DNA of 14,956 nucleotides, from assembly GCA_035302865.1 (NCBI GenBank), contig DATGSF010000211.1, forward strand, positions 1 to 14,956. Direction: 5' to 3'. How positions within the stretch are numbered: the stretch's first letter is position 1; every line of letters starts with the position of its first letter. The position numbers and the translations under genes were made by a program. Under the pieces are notes generated by a model. That model worked only from the letters and a program-made list of their open reading frames with translations. It searched no databases and was not told where the DNA came from. Below, one piece after another: positions 7,240 through 14,139 of the stretch. The DNA comes from DATGSF01 sp035302865. Its GTDB lineage: Bacteria > Bacteroidota > Bacteroidia > Chitinophagales > Chitinophagaceae.

Positions 7240-8325
7240 TTATTCAATAAAGTTTAATTCTACTCTATAATTTAATTTTTCTAAGATTGCCTCCATATAT
7301 CTAGATAGAGTATAATTTATAGGAGTAGGGCTTTTCCATTCATTATTTTTTACTTTCAACTTTTCTTTTGGATAAAAATCTTTTAAGAAAGCTCGAAACT
7401 CATTAGCATCTTCAATATCTTTGACCTTTAAAAAAGTTAATTCTTTTAATACTGGTAATATTGTACTCTGCATTCCAGATTCAAATAATTGTTCCTTTAA
7501 AACCTGCGCTTCTTCAAGTAAAATATTATCTTTTAGTTGTATGGGTAAATTTTTATATAAATCTTCAAGTATTTCTTCCGGTATCCCAATAGACTCATAA
7601 AGTAATGTTTTGTGCATAGAATTATTTAAATCAAACTCTTCCAATATGAGTTCATATCTCAAAAAAGCTTTATTAAGTAGGCTGATACCCTTTTGATTTC
7701 CAAATTGCCTCCAAAAGCTTTGTGCATTTTCAAAGGTTAATTCAGTGCTTACTTGATTATTTTCATTAAAGGGAATTCTTGAATTTTGAAAATGAGTCTT
7801 AATTTGCTGTATTAAACTATAATTACTTTTATCTTTTAGAAATAAAAGATAAGTGTCCTTTTCAGGGTTTACATACATTACCTGCGCATCTATACGACTT
7901 TTTATAGCTTTAACAGTGGCTAATGAAACACCTCCTATTATTTTTGAGGGACTTTTTAATAAAAGGTTCATCGCCTCCTCTACTGAACAACCAATAAAGG
8001 CAGCAAGTTGTTGGGAAACCTTAGGTAACAATAAAGGGTCTTCTATGTAAATAGCTACATCGAAAAGTTCTAAACTTTCATTATAATTTTTTAAAGAATC
8101 CCAAATGCTTATTTCTAAGCCAAAGGATTCTAAAAACTTTTTAGTTTTTAAGGCTAGATCCTCTTCAATATCTTTAAACAAAACTTTCGGTGCGTTATAC
8201 AATAACTGAAGAATTAAGTTTTCAGAAATTCCTAAAGTGTCAGAAAGCCATTTCCCAACTAAAGGAGAGGCCTTACCTATTGATTCTATAACCACAAATT
8301 TGTTCTTGTTTGTTCTACTTTTCAT
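7240..8325 (-). CDS. Protein with L7/L12 C-terminal-domain-like repeats, first gene of the operon
   Basis: 361 residues. Three segments resemble the alpha/beta C-terminal domain of ribosomal protein L7/L12 (helix, helix with APK, helix, strand): residues about 28-74 (LGISENLILQLLYNAPKVLF, then a helix ending FLESFGLEISI), about 105-152 (IGCSVEEAMNLLLKSPSKII, then RIDAQVMYV) and about 245-292 (IGIPEEILEDLYKNLPIQL, then LKEQLFESGMQSTI). Those spans and the leading strands suggest a chain of such domains. It is not the ribosomal protein itself: it is three times too long and lacks the ribosome-binding N-terminal domain. In L7/L12 this fold recruits protein partners, so a binding or scaffolding role is inferred. 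It is the promoter-proximal gene, with a good promoter candidate directly upstream. Confidence 0.6.
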   Translation of the reverse strand: MKSRTNKNKFVVIESIGKASPLVGKWLSDTLGISENLILQLLYNAPKVLFKDIEEDLALKTKKFLESFGLEISIWDSLKNYNESLELFDVAIYIEDPLLLPKVSQQLAAFIGCSVEEAMNLLLKSPSKIIGGVSLATVKAIKSRIDAQVMYVNPEKDTYLLFLKDKSNYSLIQQIKTHFQNSRIPFNENNQVSTELTFENAQSFWRQFGNQKGISLLNKAFLRYELILEEFDLNNSMHKTLLYESIGIPEEILEDLYKNLPIQLKDNILLEEAQVLKEQLFESGMQSTILPVLKELTFLKVKDIEDANEFRAFLKDFYPKEKLKVKNNEWKSPTPINYTLSRYMEAILEKLNYRVELNFIE

Positions 8326-8334
8326 GATAAAAAC

Positions 8335-8365
8335 TAAAGATAATATCTATATATTTAAAATCAAA
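8335..8365 (-). promoter_or_regulatory. Candidate Bacteroidota-type promoter of the ten-gene operon
   Basis: On the minus strand a -33 TTTG (8362-8365) is followed after exactly 19 bp by TATCTTTA (8335-8342), one base from the TAnnTTTG -7 consensus. The ATG of the first gene is 9 nt further on, giving a very short leader. Confidence 0.55.
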
Positions 8366-8621
8366 ATAAATTATAAAGAATTTTTATGAATGTGCTTAAA
8401 AATGCTTTCGTTTACAAACTGAGTTCCAATGTTATATAAATGATTGTTTGCTTATAGTAGTTATTATTCCCAATAGTAAGCAAAGAGCTATAAGTAAATA
8501 GTTTGAAAAGTACCTTTATTTAATTTAATGTTTTTTTATTTTTTTTTAAATATTTGTTATTTAAATTATTTATACTGCTGTTCGAATTGCTTTTTTGCTC
8601 TTTGCTATATAAAAAATCACA

Positions 8622-8670
8622 AAAATATCATAGCTTCTATTTTATAATAAAAAAGAAACTATGATATTTT
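8622..8670 (-). terminator. Hairpin, probable terminator of the polysaccharide cluster
   Basis: The arms AAAATATCATAGCTTCT (8622-8638) and AGAAACTATGATATTTT (8654-8670) pair at 16 of 17 positions with a 15-nt loop. Read leftward the stem is followed by TTGTGATTTTTT. It lies about 280 bp beyond the stop of the last polymerase gene. The strength and symmetry would also fit a bidirectional terminator or a small decayed repeat element. Confidence 0.55.
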
Positions 8671-8820
8671 ATTATTGAGTTGTTTTATTTATTCTTTAAA
8701 CTAATAATGCAAAGTTGTTTTTCTTAATTAAAATCTACGTATAGAAAAAGCGAATTTGACTTCATAGAAGTTTCATTCTTAATTATTTCCAGTCATGACA
8801 CTATCTTAACTAATAGATTA

Positions 8821-8920
8821 GACTTATTGTTTTTGCAACTTTTATAAGGAAAATCTTAAAAAAGAAGAGAAAGAGAATTTAGAATCAGTGAAAAAATTTG
8901 ATGCTTTAGTAGGAGATTAA
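8821..8920 (+). pseudogene. Possible 3' remnant of a decayed plus-strand gene
   Basis: A frame opened by TAG at 8818 and closed by TAA at 8920 encodes 32 residues ending KENLKKEEKENLESVKKFDA then LVGD. The composition looks protein-like, unlike the surrounding AT-rich DNA, but there is no ATG and no upstream continuation. It may be a leftover C-terminus of a gene lost during rearrangement, or chance. No family is recognised. Confidence 0.25.
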
Positions 8921-8949
8921 ATCAAAATAGAATATTTAAAAATAAACTC

Positions 8950-10029
8950 CTACAAAAACATAATAAAAGTAAATAAATAAGTTCCTGCAATCAATAAAGC
9001 CATAGCTTGATTTTTATTTTTTATATGTGGACTAAAAATTAAGGGATATAGGGTAACTATTGCCATCATAAACCAAGAAAGATAAGCAAAGCGATTGGAA
9101 AAATTAGCGCGCATAACTAATATCCAAAAGGCATTAGCAGTAATATAAATATGCATGAGTTGCATATAGGTTTTATTATACCATTTATTACGAATAATAA
9201 AGAAGTATGCCATGATAATAGGTACAGCACCATAAAGTAAAAAATCTGGCCTAAAACCTGTTCTATAATAACCTTCTGCTCCTTCTTCTAATGCAAAATA
9301 TTCTGCTCGATCATCAAAATCTAATCCTCCTAAAAAACCCTCTAAACTATTACCAAAAGCTAAAGAAATAGGAATGCATGCTAGCCATACCCACATATAA
9401 GTTTTAGTGTTTTTATAAAATAAGGAAATTACATAAGCTGCTATAGGAATCATTGCGGAACCATGAAAAGCATAAGCAATAAAAAATAAAGCTAATCTAG
9501 GAGTCCATTTTTTTTGAGTAAATGCCCATAAAAGCATGGAAGTAGAAATACCATTTCGAATTCCATTCGTACCATATCCCCAAAAAGAAAAAGAAATAAT
9601 TAAAAGTAAAAAAGCATAATATTTATAAGCTCCAAACCATTTTTTACTTACTATATACATAGGAAATATATAAAGCAAGGCACAAAGGAAAAAATAGCTA
9701 TGATTCGACATTATTTGTGCTGCCAAATATGTTCCAAAATGAAAGAAAAAATCCTTTTGACCTGGAATAGGAACTAATCCTGATTGATAAGCTAGAAAAA
9801 TTCTATTATAGACTCCCATATCTGCGAATACTCTTCCAGATATAGGGCGCAAACCTACATATAAGAGAATAGCCGCAAAAAGTAAAAAAGTCCAAAAACC
9901 CATAGGGCTATCTCTAACGGTATAATCTACTCTTTTAAAAACTAAGGATAATAAAGTGAATACCACTATGATTCCCATAGCATATACATAATAAGGAGTA
10001 TAATTAGATAAAGAAACCCAGGTGTTCAT
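8950..10029 (-). CDS. EpsG-family polysaccharide polymerase (Wzy-like)
   Basis: 359 residues, a polytopic inner-membrane protein with around ten hydrophobic spans. Family features are LLYVGLRP at 55-62 in the early loop, GTNGIRNGIS at 153-162, and FIAYAFHGSAMIPI at 183-196. EpsG/Wzy-type proteins polymerise lipid-linked repeat units of exopolysaccharide, capsule or O-antigen at the periplasmic face. The start ATG at 10029 lies 25 nt after a TAATTTTG box, so the gene may have its own promoter. Residues 215-265 are duplicated as the degraded fragment at 165-326. It is the last gene of the leftward cluster. The family call is firm; polymer and linkage cannot be told. Confidence 0.8.
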   Translation of the reverse strand: MNTWVSLSNYTPYYVYAMGIIVVFTLLSLVFKRVDYTVRDSPMGFWTFLLFAAILLYVGLRPISGRVFADMGVYNRIFLAYQSGLVPIPGQKDFFFHFGTYLAAQIMSNHSYFFLCALLYIFPMYIVSKKWFGAYKYYAFLLLIISFSFWGYGTNGIRNGISTSMLLWAFTQKKWTPRLALFFIAYAFHGSAMIPIAAYVISLFYKNTKTYMWVWLACIPISLAFGNSLEGFLGGLDFDDRAEYFALEEGAEGYYRTGFRPDFLLYGAVPIIMAYFFIIRNKWYNKTYMQLMHIYITANAFWILVMRANFSNRFAYLSWFMMAIVTLYPLIFSPHIKNKNQAMALLIAGTYLFTFIMFL

Positions 10030-10054
10030 AATGAGAATAAATTTAGAGAAAATT

Positions 10055-10062
10055 CAAAATTA
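10055..10062 (-). promoter_or_regulatory. Candidate -7 box of the EpsG-like gene
   Basis: TAATTTTG on the minus strand matches TAnnTTTG and stands 25 nt before the start codon, similar to the spacing at two other genes of the cluster. No clear -33 element at the usual distance. Confidence 0.4.
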
Positions 10063-10095
10063 ATACATTCCTTTGAATAGAATAAATATTTATAT

Positions 10096-10888
10096 TTAGT
10101 TTAGTCTTTTTTGACGAATAATACGCATAATAAAAGGTGGAATAAAAGCTTTTATTAAATTAGGAAGTGCATAAAAAAAGCATTAGATATAACTAAATCT
10201 TTCATTACTTCTTTTTTAATTATAAATCCATTATATCTTGCTTGGAAAGTTCTTCTATGCATTGCTTCTTTGTCATCCCGCATTTTATATAAAGGTTCCT
10301 GTAAATTATATCCCCTATATCCTGCTTTATAAATTTTATGCCATAAATCAAAATCTTCATTTCTTAATGTCCATTTATTATTTGTATATTCCTTTACTTC
10401 TTTCATAACCTTTGTACGAACCATTGCTGGAGCATGTGTATGAGGTGCTTGGGTTTTAAACACATCAATACCTGGTTTTTCTATTGCTGTTCCTTCTCCC
10501 CAATCTCCATTTTCATCAAAATAAATCATTGGACTGCTTACAACTGCATATTCTGGATGCGCATCCAAAAAATTAAATTGCTTTTCAAATCGAGTAGGAA
10601 GAGAAATATCGTCGCCGTCCATTCTTGCTATATATTCCGTGTCTGCATATTTCAAACAATGATTAAGGGAATAAGCTAGTTTTCTATTTTTATCATTTTT
10701 TAATAATACGATATTATCCTATTTCGAAGCATAAGATTGGGCTATTTCATAAGTGGAATCTGTAGAACCGTCATCACATAATATTAGCTTGAAATTATCA
10801 TATGTTTGTGCATATAAAGAATCAATTGCCTCTGATAAAGTTTCTGCGCAATTGTAAATCGCCATTAAAACTGATATTCTGTTTCCAT
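10096..10888 (-). pseudogene. Family 2 glycosyltransferase, broken by a stop and frame shifts
   Basis: The combined reading gives a typical GT2 of about 260 residues: ISVLMAIYNCAETLSEAIDS, the nucleotide-binding LCDDGSTDST, the metal-binding MDGDD, and the acceptor-side RNEDFDLWHKIYKAGYRGYN with its ED catalytic-type pair. Three lesions are visible. First, an ATG at 10888 (METE) is one base out of frame with ISVLMAIYN, although a promoter box sits right before it. Second, a TAG at 10719-10721 falls after YASK; the frame continues unbroken with DNIVLLKNDKNRKLAYSLNH, and TAT or TAC (Tyr) is expected there. Third, a run of seven A (10173-10179) shifts the C-terminus; with one more base it would read YALPNLIKAFIPPFIMRIIR up to the stop at 10096. 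It should transfer a sugar onto the lipid-linked repeat unit if functional. Sequencing error is possible for the homopolymer. Confidence 0.8.
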
Positions 10889-10911
10889 GTTTAATAGTAA
10901 ATAAACAATTG

Positions 10912-10919
10912 CAAAGGTA
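10912..10919 (-). promoter_or_regulatory. -7 promoter box of the GT2 gene
   Basis: TACCTTTG on the minus strand fits TAnnTTTG and is followed by C, as is common in this phylum. It lies 23 nt before the ATG at 10888, which supports that ATG as the original start rather than the in-frame ATG at 10985 inside the preceding gene. Confidence 0.55.
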
Positions 10920-10945
10920 AGTATTAAATTGTGTTTTTTTAACCT

Positions 10946-12025
10946 TTAATTTCCTCTTGCTAGATCCTGGAATAATGCATGCCAATCTGCTACTATACTT
11001 TCCGCCTGAAAACGTTGTACATTTTTCTTTGCTTTTATTCCCATTTCTTTACGTTTTTCTGGATTTTCTATTAAATAAATCATTTTTTCTGCTAATGCCT
11101 CCGTATCCTCTGGAGCAACTAAAAAGCCGTCCTCGCCCTCTTTAATTATATCCCTAGGGCCCGAAGGGCAGTCAAAGCTTACACAAGGTAAACCACATTC
11201 CATAGCCTCAATTAATACCATGCCAAAACCCTCTGATCGTGAAGGTAATACTAAAAATGCAGACTCTAAATACTTCTCTTGAATATTCGATACAGGTGGA
11301 TGAAAATGCATATTTTGTAATTTTTCCTTTTTTGCCATATGAATAAAAGTTTCTTCCTTATCTATTTTACCATAAATAGTAAGAGACCAGTTTGTATAGG
11401 ATTTTTCAATTTCTTTCCATGCTTTTATTAATAAATCATAACCTTTATTCCATGAATGCGAACCTACTACAATAATATTTTTACTCTCTAAATCATTTGT
11501 TTTATTACTTTGAAAACTTAAAAGATTAGGAATTGCGATTACATTCTCTTTTTTCCATTCCGCAATATTAGAAGCTGTCAATACTACAAATTTGTCGAAA
11601 TTATGGATTTGGGAAAACATGCCTTTTCTTTTTAATTTACTTTTCCAATCATTTCCTGTATTTAAATGTATAGAGGCATGCCTTTCATAAATCCATTTAG
11701 CATTTGTTTTAATCCATTTTGGAAGAAAAAAACCTTTTAATCCATCATCACAAACAGAGATTATATCCGCATTAAAAGTATCTACTACTTTTTGTATTCC
11801 TTTTTTATACGCTTTTAAATAGGAGAGGGGATTCCCCTGTGCTGGCACAGAAAAAAATGAAATTGCAGGACTAAAATCATAAAATGGATTTTTATGTGCA
11901 TCATTTAAAACTAAAATTCCTATCGTATAATTATATTTTTCCGCTAAAAGAGAAGCTTTTATGGATAATACCCGCTCTAGACCTCCAGAACCATTGATCC
12001 CATTTGTAATATATAGTAATCGCAT
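10946..12025 (-). CDS. Family 4 glycosyltransferase (GT-B fold)
   Basis: 359 residues from the ATG at 12025 (MRLLYITNGINGSGGLERVL). That start is preferred over an in-frame codon at 12079 because the extra 18 residues are unlike the family and overlap a promoter box. The N-terminal Rossmann half has the GSGGLERV loop near residue 12. The C-terminal half has VGSHSWNKGYDLLIKAW (about 187-203), the EX7E motif in EGFGMVLIEAMECG (E265 and E273) and the nucleotide-binding end SGPRDIIKEGEDGFLV. It is a retaining, NDP-sugar-dependent cytoplasmic enzyme acting on lipid-linked glycans. It stands between two EpsG-like genes, as in a capsule or O-antigen cluster. The specific sugar cannot be deduced. Confidence 0.85.
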   Translation of the reverse strand: MRLLYITNGINGSGGLERVLSIKASLLAEKYNYTIGILVLNDAHKNPFYDFSPAISFFSVPAQGNPLSYLKAYKKGIQKVVDTFNADIISVCDDGLKGFFLPKWIKTNAKWIYERHASIHLNTGNDWKSKLKRKGMFSQIHNFDKFVVLTASNIAEWKKENVIAIPNLLSFQSNKTNDLESKNIIVVGSHSWNKGYDLLIKAWKEIEKSYTNWSLTIYGKIDKEETFIHMAKKEKLQNMHFHPPVSNIQEKYLESAFLVLPSRSEGFGMVLIEAMECGLPCVSFDCPSGPRDIIKEGEDGFLVAPEDTEALAEKMIYLIENPEKRKEMGIKAKKNVQRFQAESIVADWHALFQDLARGN

Positions 12026-12029
12026 GCCA

Positions 12030-12037
12030 CAAAGATA
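12030..12037 (-). promoter_or_regulatory. -7 promoter box of the GT4 gene, suggesting a leaderless mRNA
   Basis: TATCTTTG on the minus strand matches TAnnTTTG and ends only 4 nt before the ATG at 12025. Transcription would start at or next to the A of the ATG. No good -33 motif is seen. Confidence 0.4.
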
Positions 12038-12122
12038 GTTAATTTCAAAAGATTGTTCCCGTTTTTTCTCAATGAGCAAATCCGTATTTTATAGAAATGT
12101 AAGATAGAAATCTTCCTTTTTT

Positions 12123-13211
12123 CTAAAAATTTATCGTTCTCCACAAATAAAGTATAAATAAATAAGCAAAAATCTGTGTAGTAATTAAAAAGAAAGCCGC
12201 AAGAGCGAAATTTCTATATGTGGGAAGACTTTTTAAAGGTAATGCCAATAACATTGGGATAAATAACCAAGCAATGCTCCCAAAGCGATTGGCAAATACT
12301 ACAAAGTAAAATAAAGGAACGATAGCATGTAAAATAACATAGGTCTTTGCATAACGCTCAAATTCTCTATTTTTCCACTGCTTTTTATAAATTACCCATA
12401 CTATCCATAGAATATACACAAAACCATAGAGCCAAAAATCCCAACGGAAGCCACCAAAATTCTGAATGACGTTTTTACTTAAACCTTCTAAATAAAAATG
12501 TAATCTAAAAAAATATTCTTTAGGAAATATTTGCAAGAAAAATGCATACCAAGAGGATTTGAAAATTAAAGCAAAAGCATTTAAAAATAAGGAGAAAAAT
12601 AAATACACCCATAAAGGTATTTTTCTATAAGAAGCGATTATCCAAACGATTATAGGTAAAAATAAAGTAACGTGCAATAAGCCAGCTAATAGGAATAAAA
12701 AGTATTTAAAAATTTTTTTTGATTGGCTTAATGCTAGGATGAATAGAGAACTTGCAAGTCCAAAACGAATGCCATTACTTGCATAGGCTAGAAAAAAAGG
12801 ATGTGCTAAAAAAAGTAATACTATCCAATGATATCGCCTCTTAAAATGCTTTTTCGACCAGACTATATAAGGAATGATAATTCCAAGACTTACTAAAATA
12901 AAATGCAAGCTGACTGATTTGAAAATTGCACTAAATCGAACAAAATATTCATATAAAATATCCCTGCTTCGCCAATGCGAATAAGTGCCTTCGACCATAG
13001 ATAAATAATGAACCCTATAAGTGGGAGTATCTCCAATAGTGAAAAATATATCCCTGAGTCCAATATAAACAGCAAGAACGCCAATCCAAATAATAAAGAA
13101 AGTATTCTTTGTTTTTTTGGAATAATTCGCTTGTTCTAAATGTATTAGTAACAATAATGCTGTAAATATCCACACTAAATACCAGGTATTGAAATTTATC
13201 AAATATTCCAT
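12123..13211 (-). CDS. EpsG-family polysaccharide polymerase (Wzy-like), second copy
   Basis: 362 residues from the ATG at 13211 (MEYLINFNTWYLVWIF). A TTG at 13238 would add nine residues but lies within the promoter box. It is a multispanning membrane protein. Features shared with the other polymerase are AVYIGLRDIFFTIGDTPTYR near 44-63 (GLR..DT..Y), FLAYASNGIRFGLASSLFIL (NGIR.G), and AGLLHVTLFLPII. EpsG/Wzy proteins join repeat units of a surface polysaccharide in the inner membrane. The two polymerases are distant in sequence and presumably differ in linkage, or act on different polymers. It is the first gene of the leftward cluster and is transcribed away from the adhesin gene. Confidence 0.8.
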   Translation of the reverse strand: MEYLINFNTWYLVWIFTALLLLIHLEQANYSKKTKNTFFIIWIGVLAVYIGLRDIFFTIGDTPTYRVHYLSMVEGTYSHWRSRDILYEYFVRFSAIFKSVSLHFILVSLGIIIPYIVWSKKHFKRRYHWIVLLFLAHPFFLAYASNGIRFGLASSLFILALSQSKKIFKYFLFLLAGLLHVTLFLPIIVWIIASYRKIPLWVYLFFSLFLNAFALIFKSSWYAFFLQIFPKEYFFRLHFYLEGLSKNVIQNFGGFRWDFWLYGFVYILWIVWVIYKKQWKNREFERYAKTYVILHAIVPLFYFVVFANRFGSIAWLFIPMLLALPLKSLPTYRNFALAAFFLITTQIFAYLFILYLWRTINF

Positions 13212-13235
13212 AGAGGTTTTGGTGAATGCATTATG

Positions 13236-13243
13236 CAAATGTA
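13236..13243 (-). promoter_or_regulatory. -7 promoter box of the first polysaccharide gene
   Basis: TACATTTG on the minus strand fits TAnnTTTG and lies 24 nt before the chosen ATG at 13211. It is the likely start of the cluster transcript. Confidence 0.5.
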
Positions 13244-13448
13244 AAATACATTTTGCTCATAATGAAATTGTTTTGAAATTAAAGGTTAAAATTTAGGAGG
13301 AGTGCTGGTAAATGGTTAATATTTTGTATGGAAGAGGCATTCAAATCTATAGAACATAAGCTTTTATAATAATAAAAATAAAAAGAGTATTTTGAAATTA
13401 TATATATTTTATTAACTGAATTAATTTAAGATATACTTTTTAAATAGC

Positions 13449-13456
13449 TAGTTTTG
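13449..13456 (+). promoter_or_regulatory. -7 promoter box of the adhesin gene
   Basis: TAGTTTTG fits TAnnTTTG and lies 29 nt before the ATG at 13486 on the plus strand. The 274-bp region 13212-13485 between the two divergent start codons contains nothing else that I can name. Confidence 0.45.
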
Positions 13457-13485
13457 CAAGGAACTAATTTAATTACTATACGAAT

Positions 13486-14139
13486 ATGATTACTGTATTT
13501 AATAATAAAAGTGGAAGAGTAACTACTTTTATTTTCTTATTGAGTGTTTTTTCCTTCATAGGCTTATCGGCACAAAATTTTACTCCTTTAGAAATTAGTG
13601 CTGGATTGAATGTGGATATAATTGCTGAGGATTCGCCAAGAAATCAACATACTACAAATGATGTAGATAATGCGAATTATTATTTTATGTCTGAAGATTA
13701 TCCTGGTGCGAATGTAGGATTACCTTCTAGTGGAACTTTTATTTCTGCAACAACCTCTAATATGCCTTTTGAATTGGCTACTTATGATGCAAATAACTCA
13801 TTACGTATAACAAATACAGGAAGTGGAACTTTGGAATTTGCTACTCCCAGCGCAGCGGAGCGCATTTATATTTTAGCTACTTCAGGTAGTGGTTCAACAT
13901 CTTTTTCTGGAACCATAACTTTTGATGATAATACAACACAAAGTATTAGTACGCAATCTGTTTCTGATTGGTTTGGAGGAACAACCAATGTTGCAATTTC
14001 AGGTATTGGGAGAATAAATACTAATACGGTAGATAATAATACAAATGATCCTAGATTATACCAAATACCAATTGATATAGATGCAGCGAATCAAAGCAAA
14101 AATATTGTTAGTATAACTATTGAAAAAAACAGTAAATAG
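13486..14139 (+). CDS. Secreted modular adhesin, N-terminal part (frame broken)
   Basis: 217 residues. The N-terminus is a Sec signal peptide: RVTTFIFLLSVFSFIGLSAQ ending at residue 30 with cleavage likely after SAQ. The mature part is beta-rich, with LRITNTGSGTLEFATPSAAE then RIYILATSGSG and GTITFDDNTTQS, and resembles a galactose- or carbohydrate-binding-like beta-sandwich (inference). The reading ends at TAG after EKNSK. A seven-A run at 14123-14129 is one base too long: with six A the frame continues as EKTVNSGVLNVMAVTAV. So this is the first fragment of a longer extracellular protein, probably exported by a type IX secretion route, although the C-terminal sorting domain is out of the window. 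Confidence 0.7.
   Translation: MITVFNNKSGRVTTFIFLLSVFSFIGLSAQNFTPLEISAGLNVDIIAEDSPRNQHTTNDVDNANYYFMSEDYPGANVGLPSSGTFISATTSNMPFELATYDANNSLRITNTGSGTLEFATPSAAERIYILATSGSGSTSFSGTITFDDNTTQSISTQSVSDWFGGTTNVAISGIGRINTNTVDNNTNDPRLYQIPIDIDAANQSKNIVSITIEKNSK

Larger units (their letters stand above)
8326..8949. other. 624-bp non-coding region between operon and polysaccharide cluster
   Basis: Very AT-rich. It contains the operon promoter (8335-8365), an 8-bp inverted repeat TTTGCTTA/TAAGCAAA at 8447-8484, the hairpin terminator at 8622-8670 and a short coding-looking remnant at 8821-8920. No intact gene, tRNA or integrase was found. A junction between the operon block and the polysaccharide block is expected somewhere here. 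Confidence 0.6.

Noticed and set aside
7240..8325. Ribosomal protein L7/L12 gene
   Set aside because: The protein has 361 residues with several worn domain copies, lacks the L7/L12 N-terminal domain and is not next to ribosomal genes.
555..8325. Contractile injection system, phage tail, gas vesicle or encapsulin cluster
   Set aside because: No sheath, tube, baseplate, ATPase, GvpA-like or shell-protein sequence is recognisable. Small repeated structural genes alone are not enough.
322..8949. Insertion sequence or integrative element carrying the operon
   Set aside because: No transposase, integrase, terminal inverted repeats or target duplication were found; only the EpsG fragment hints at recombination.
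10946..10985. ATG at 10985 as start of the GT2 gene
   Set aside because: It would add about 36 residues unlike the family, overlaps the preceding GT4 gene and is upstream of the TACCTTTG box.
12026..12079. Extended GT4 start at 12079
   Set aside because: The extra 18 residues cover the promoter box and precede the standard MRLLYITNG start.
10937..13291. 17-bp identical sequence GAAATTAAAGGTTAAAA at 13275-13291 (plus) and 10937-10953 (minus)
   Set aside because: It is AT-rich, one copy overlaps the GT4 stop codon, and no further copies or element structure were seen; chance is plausible.
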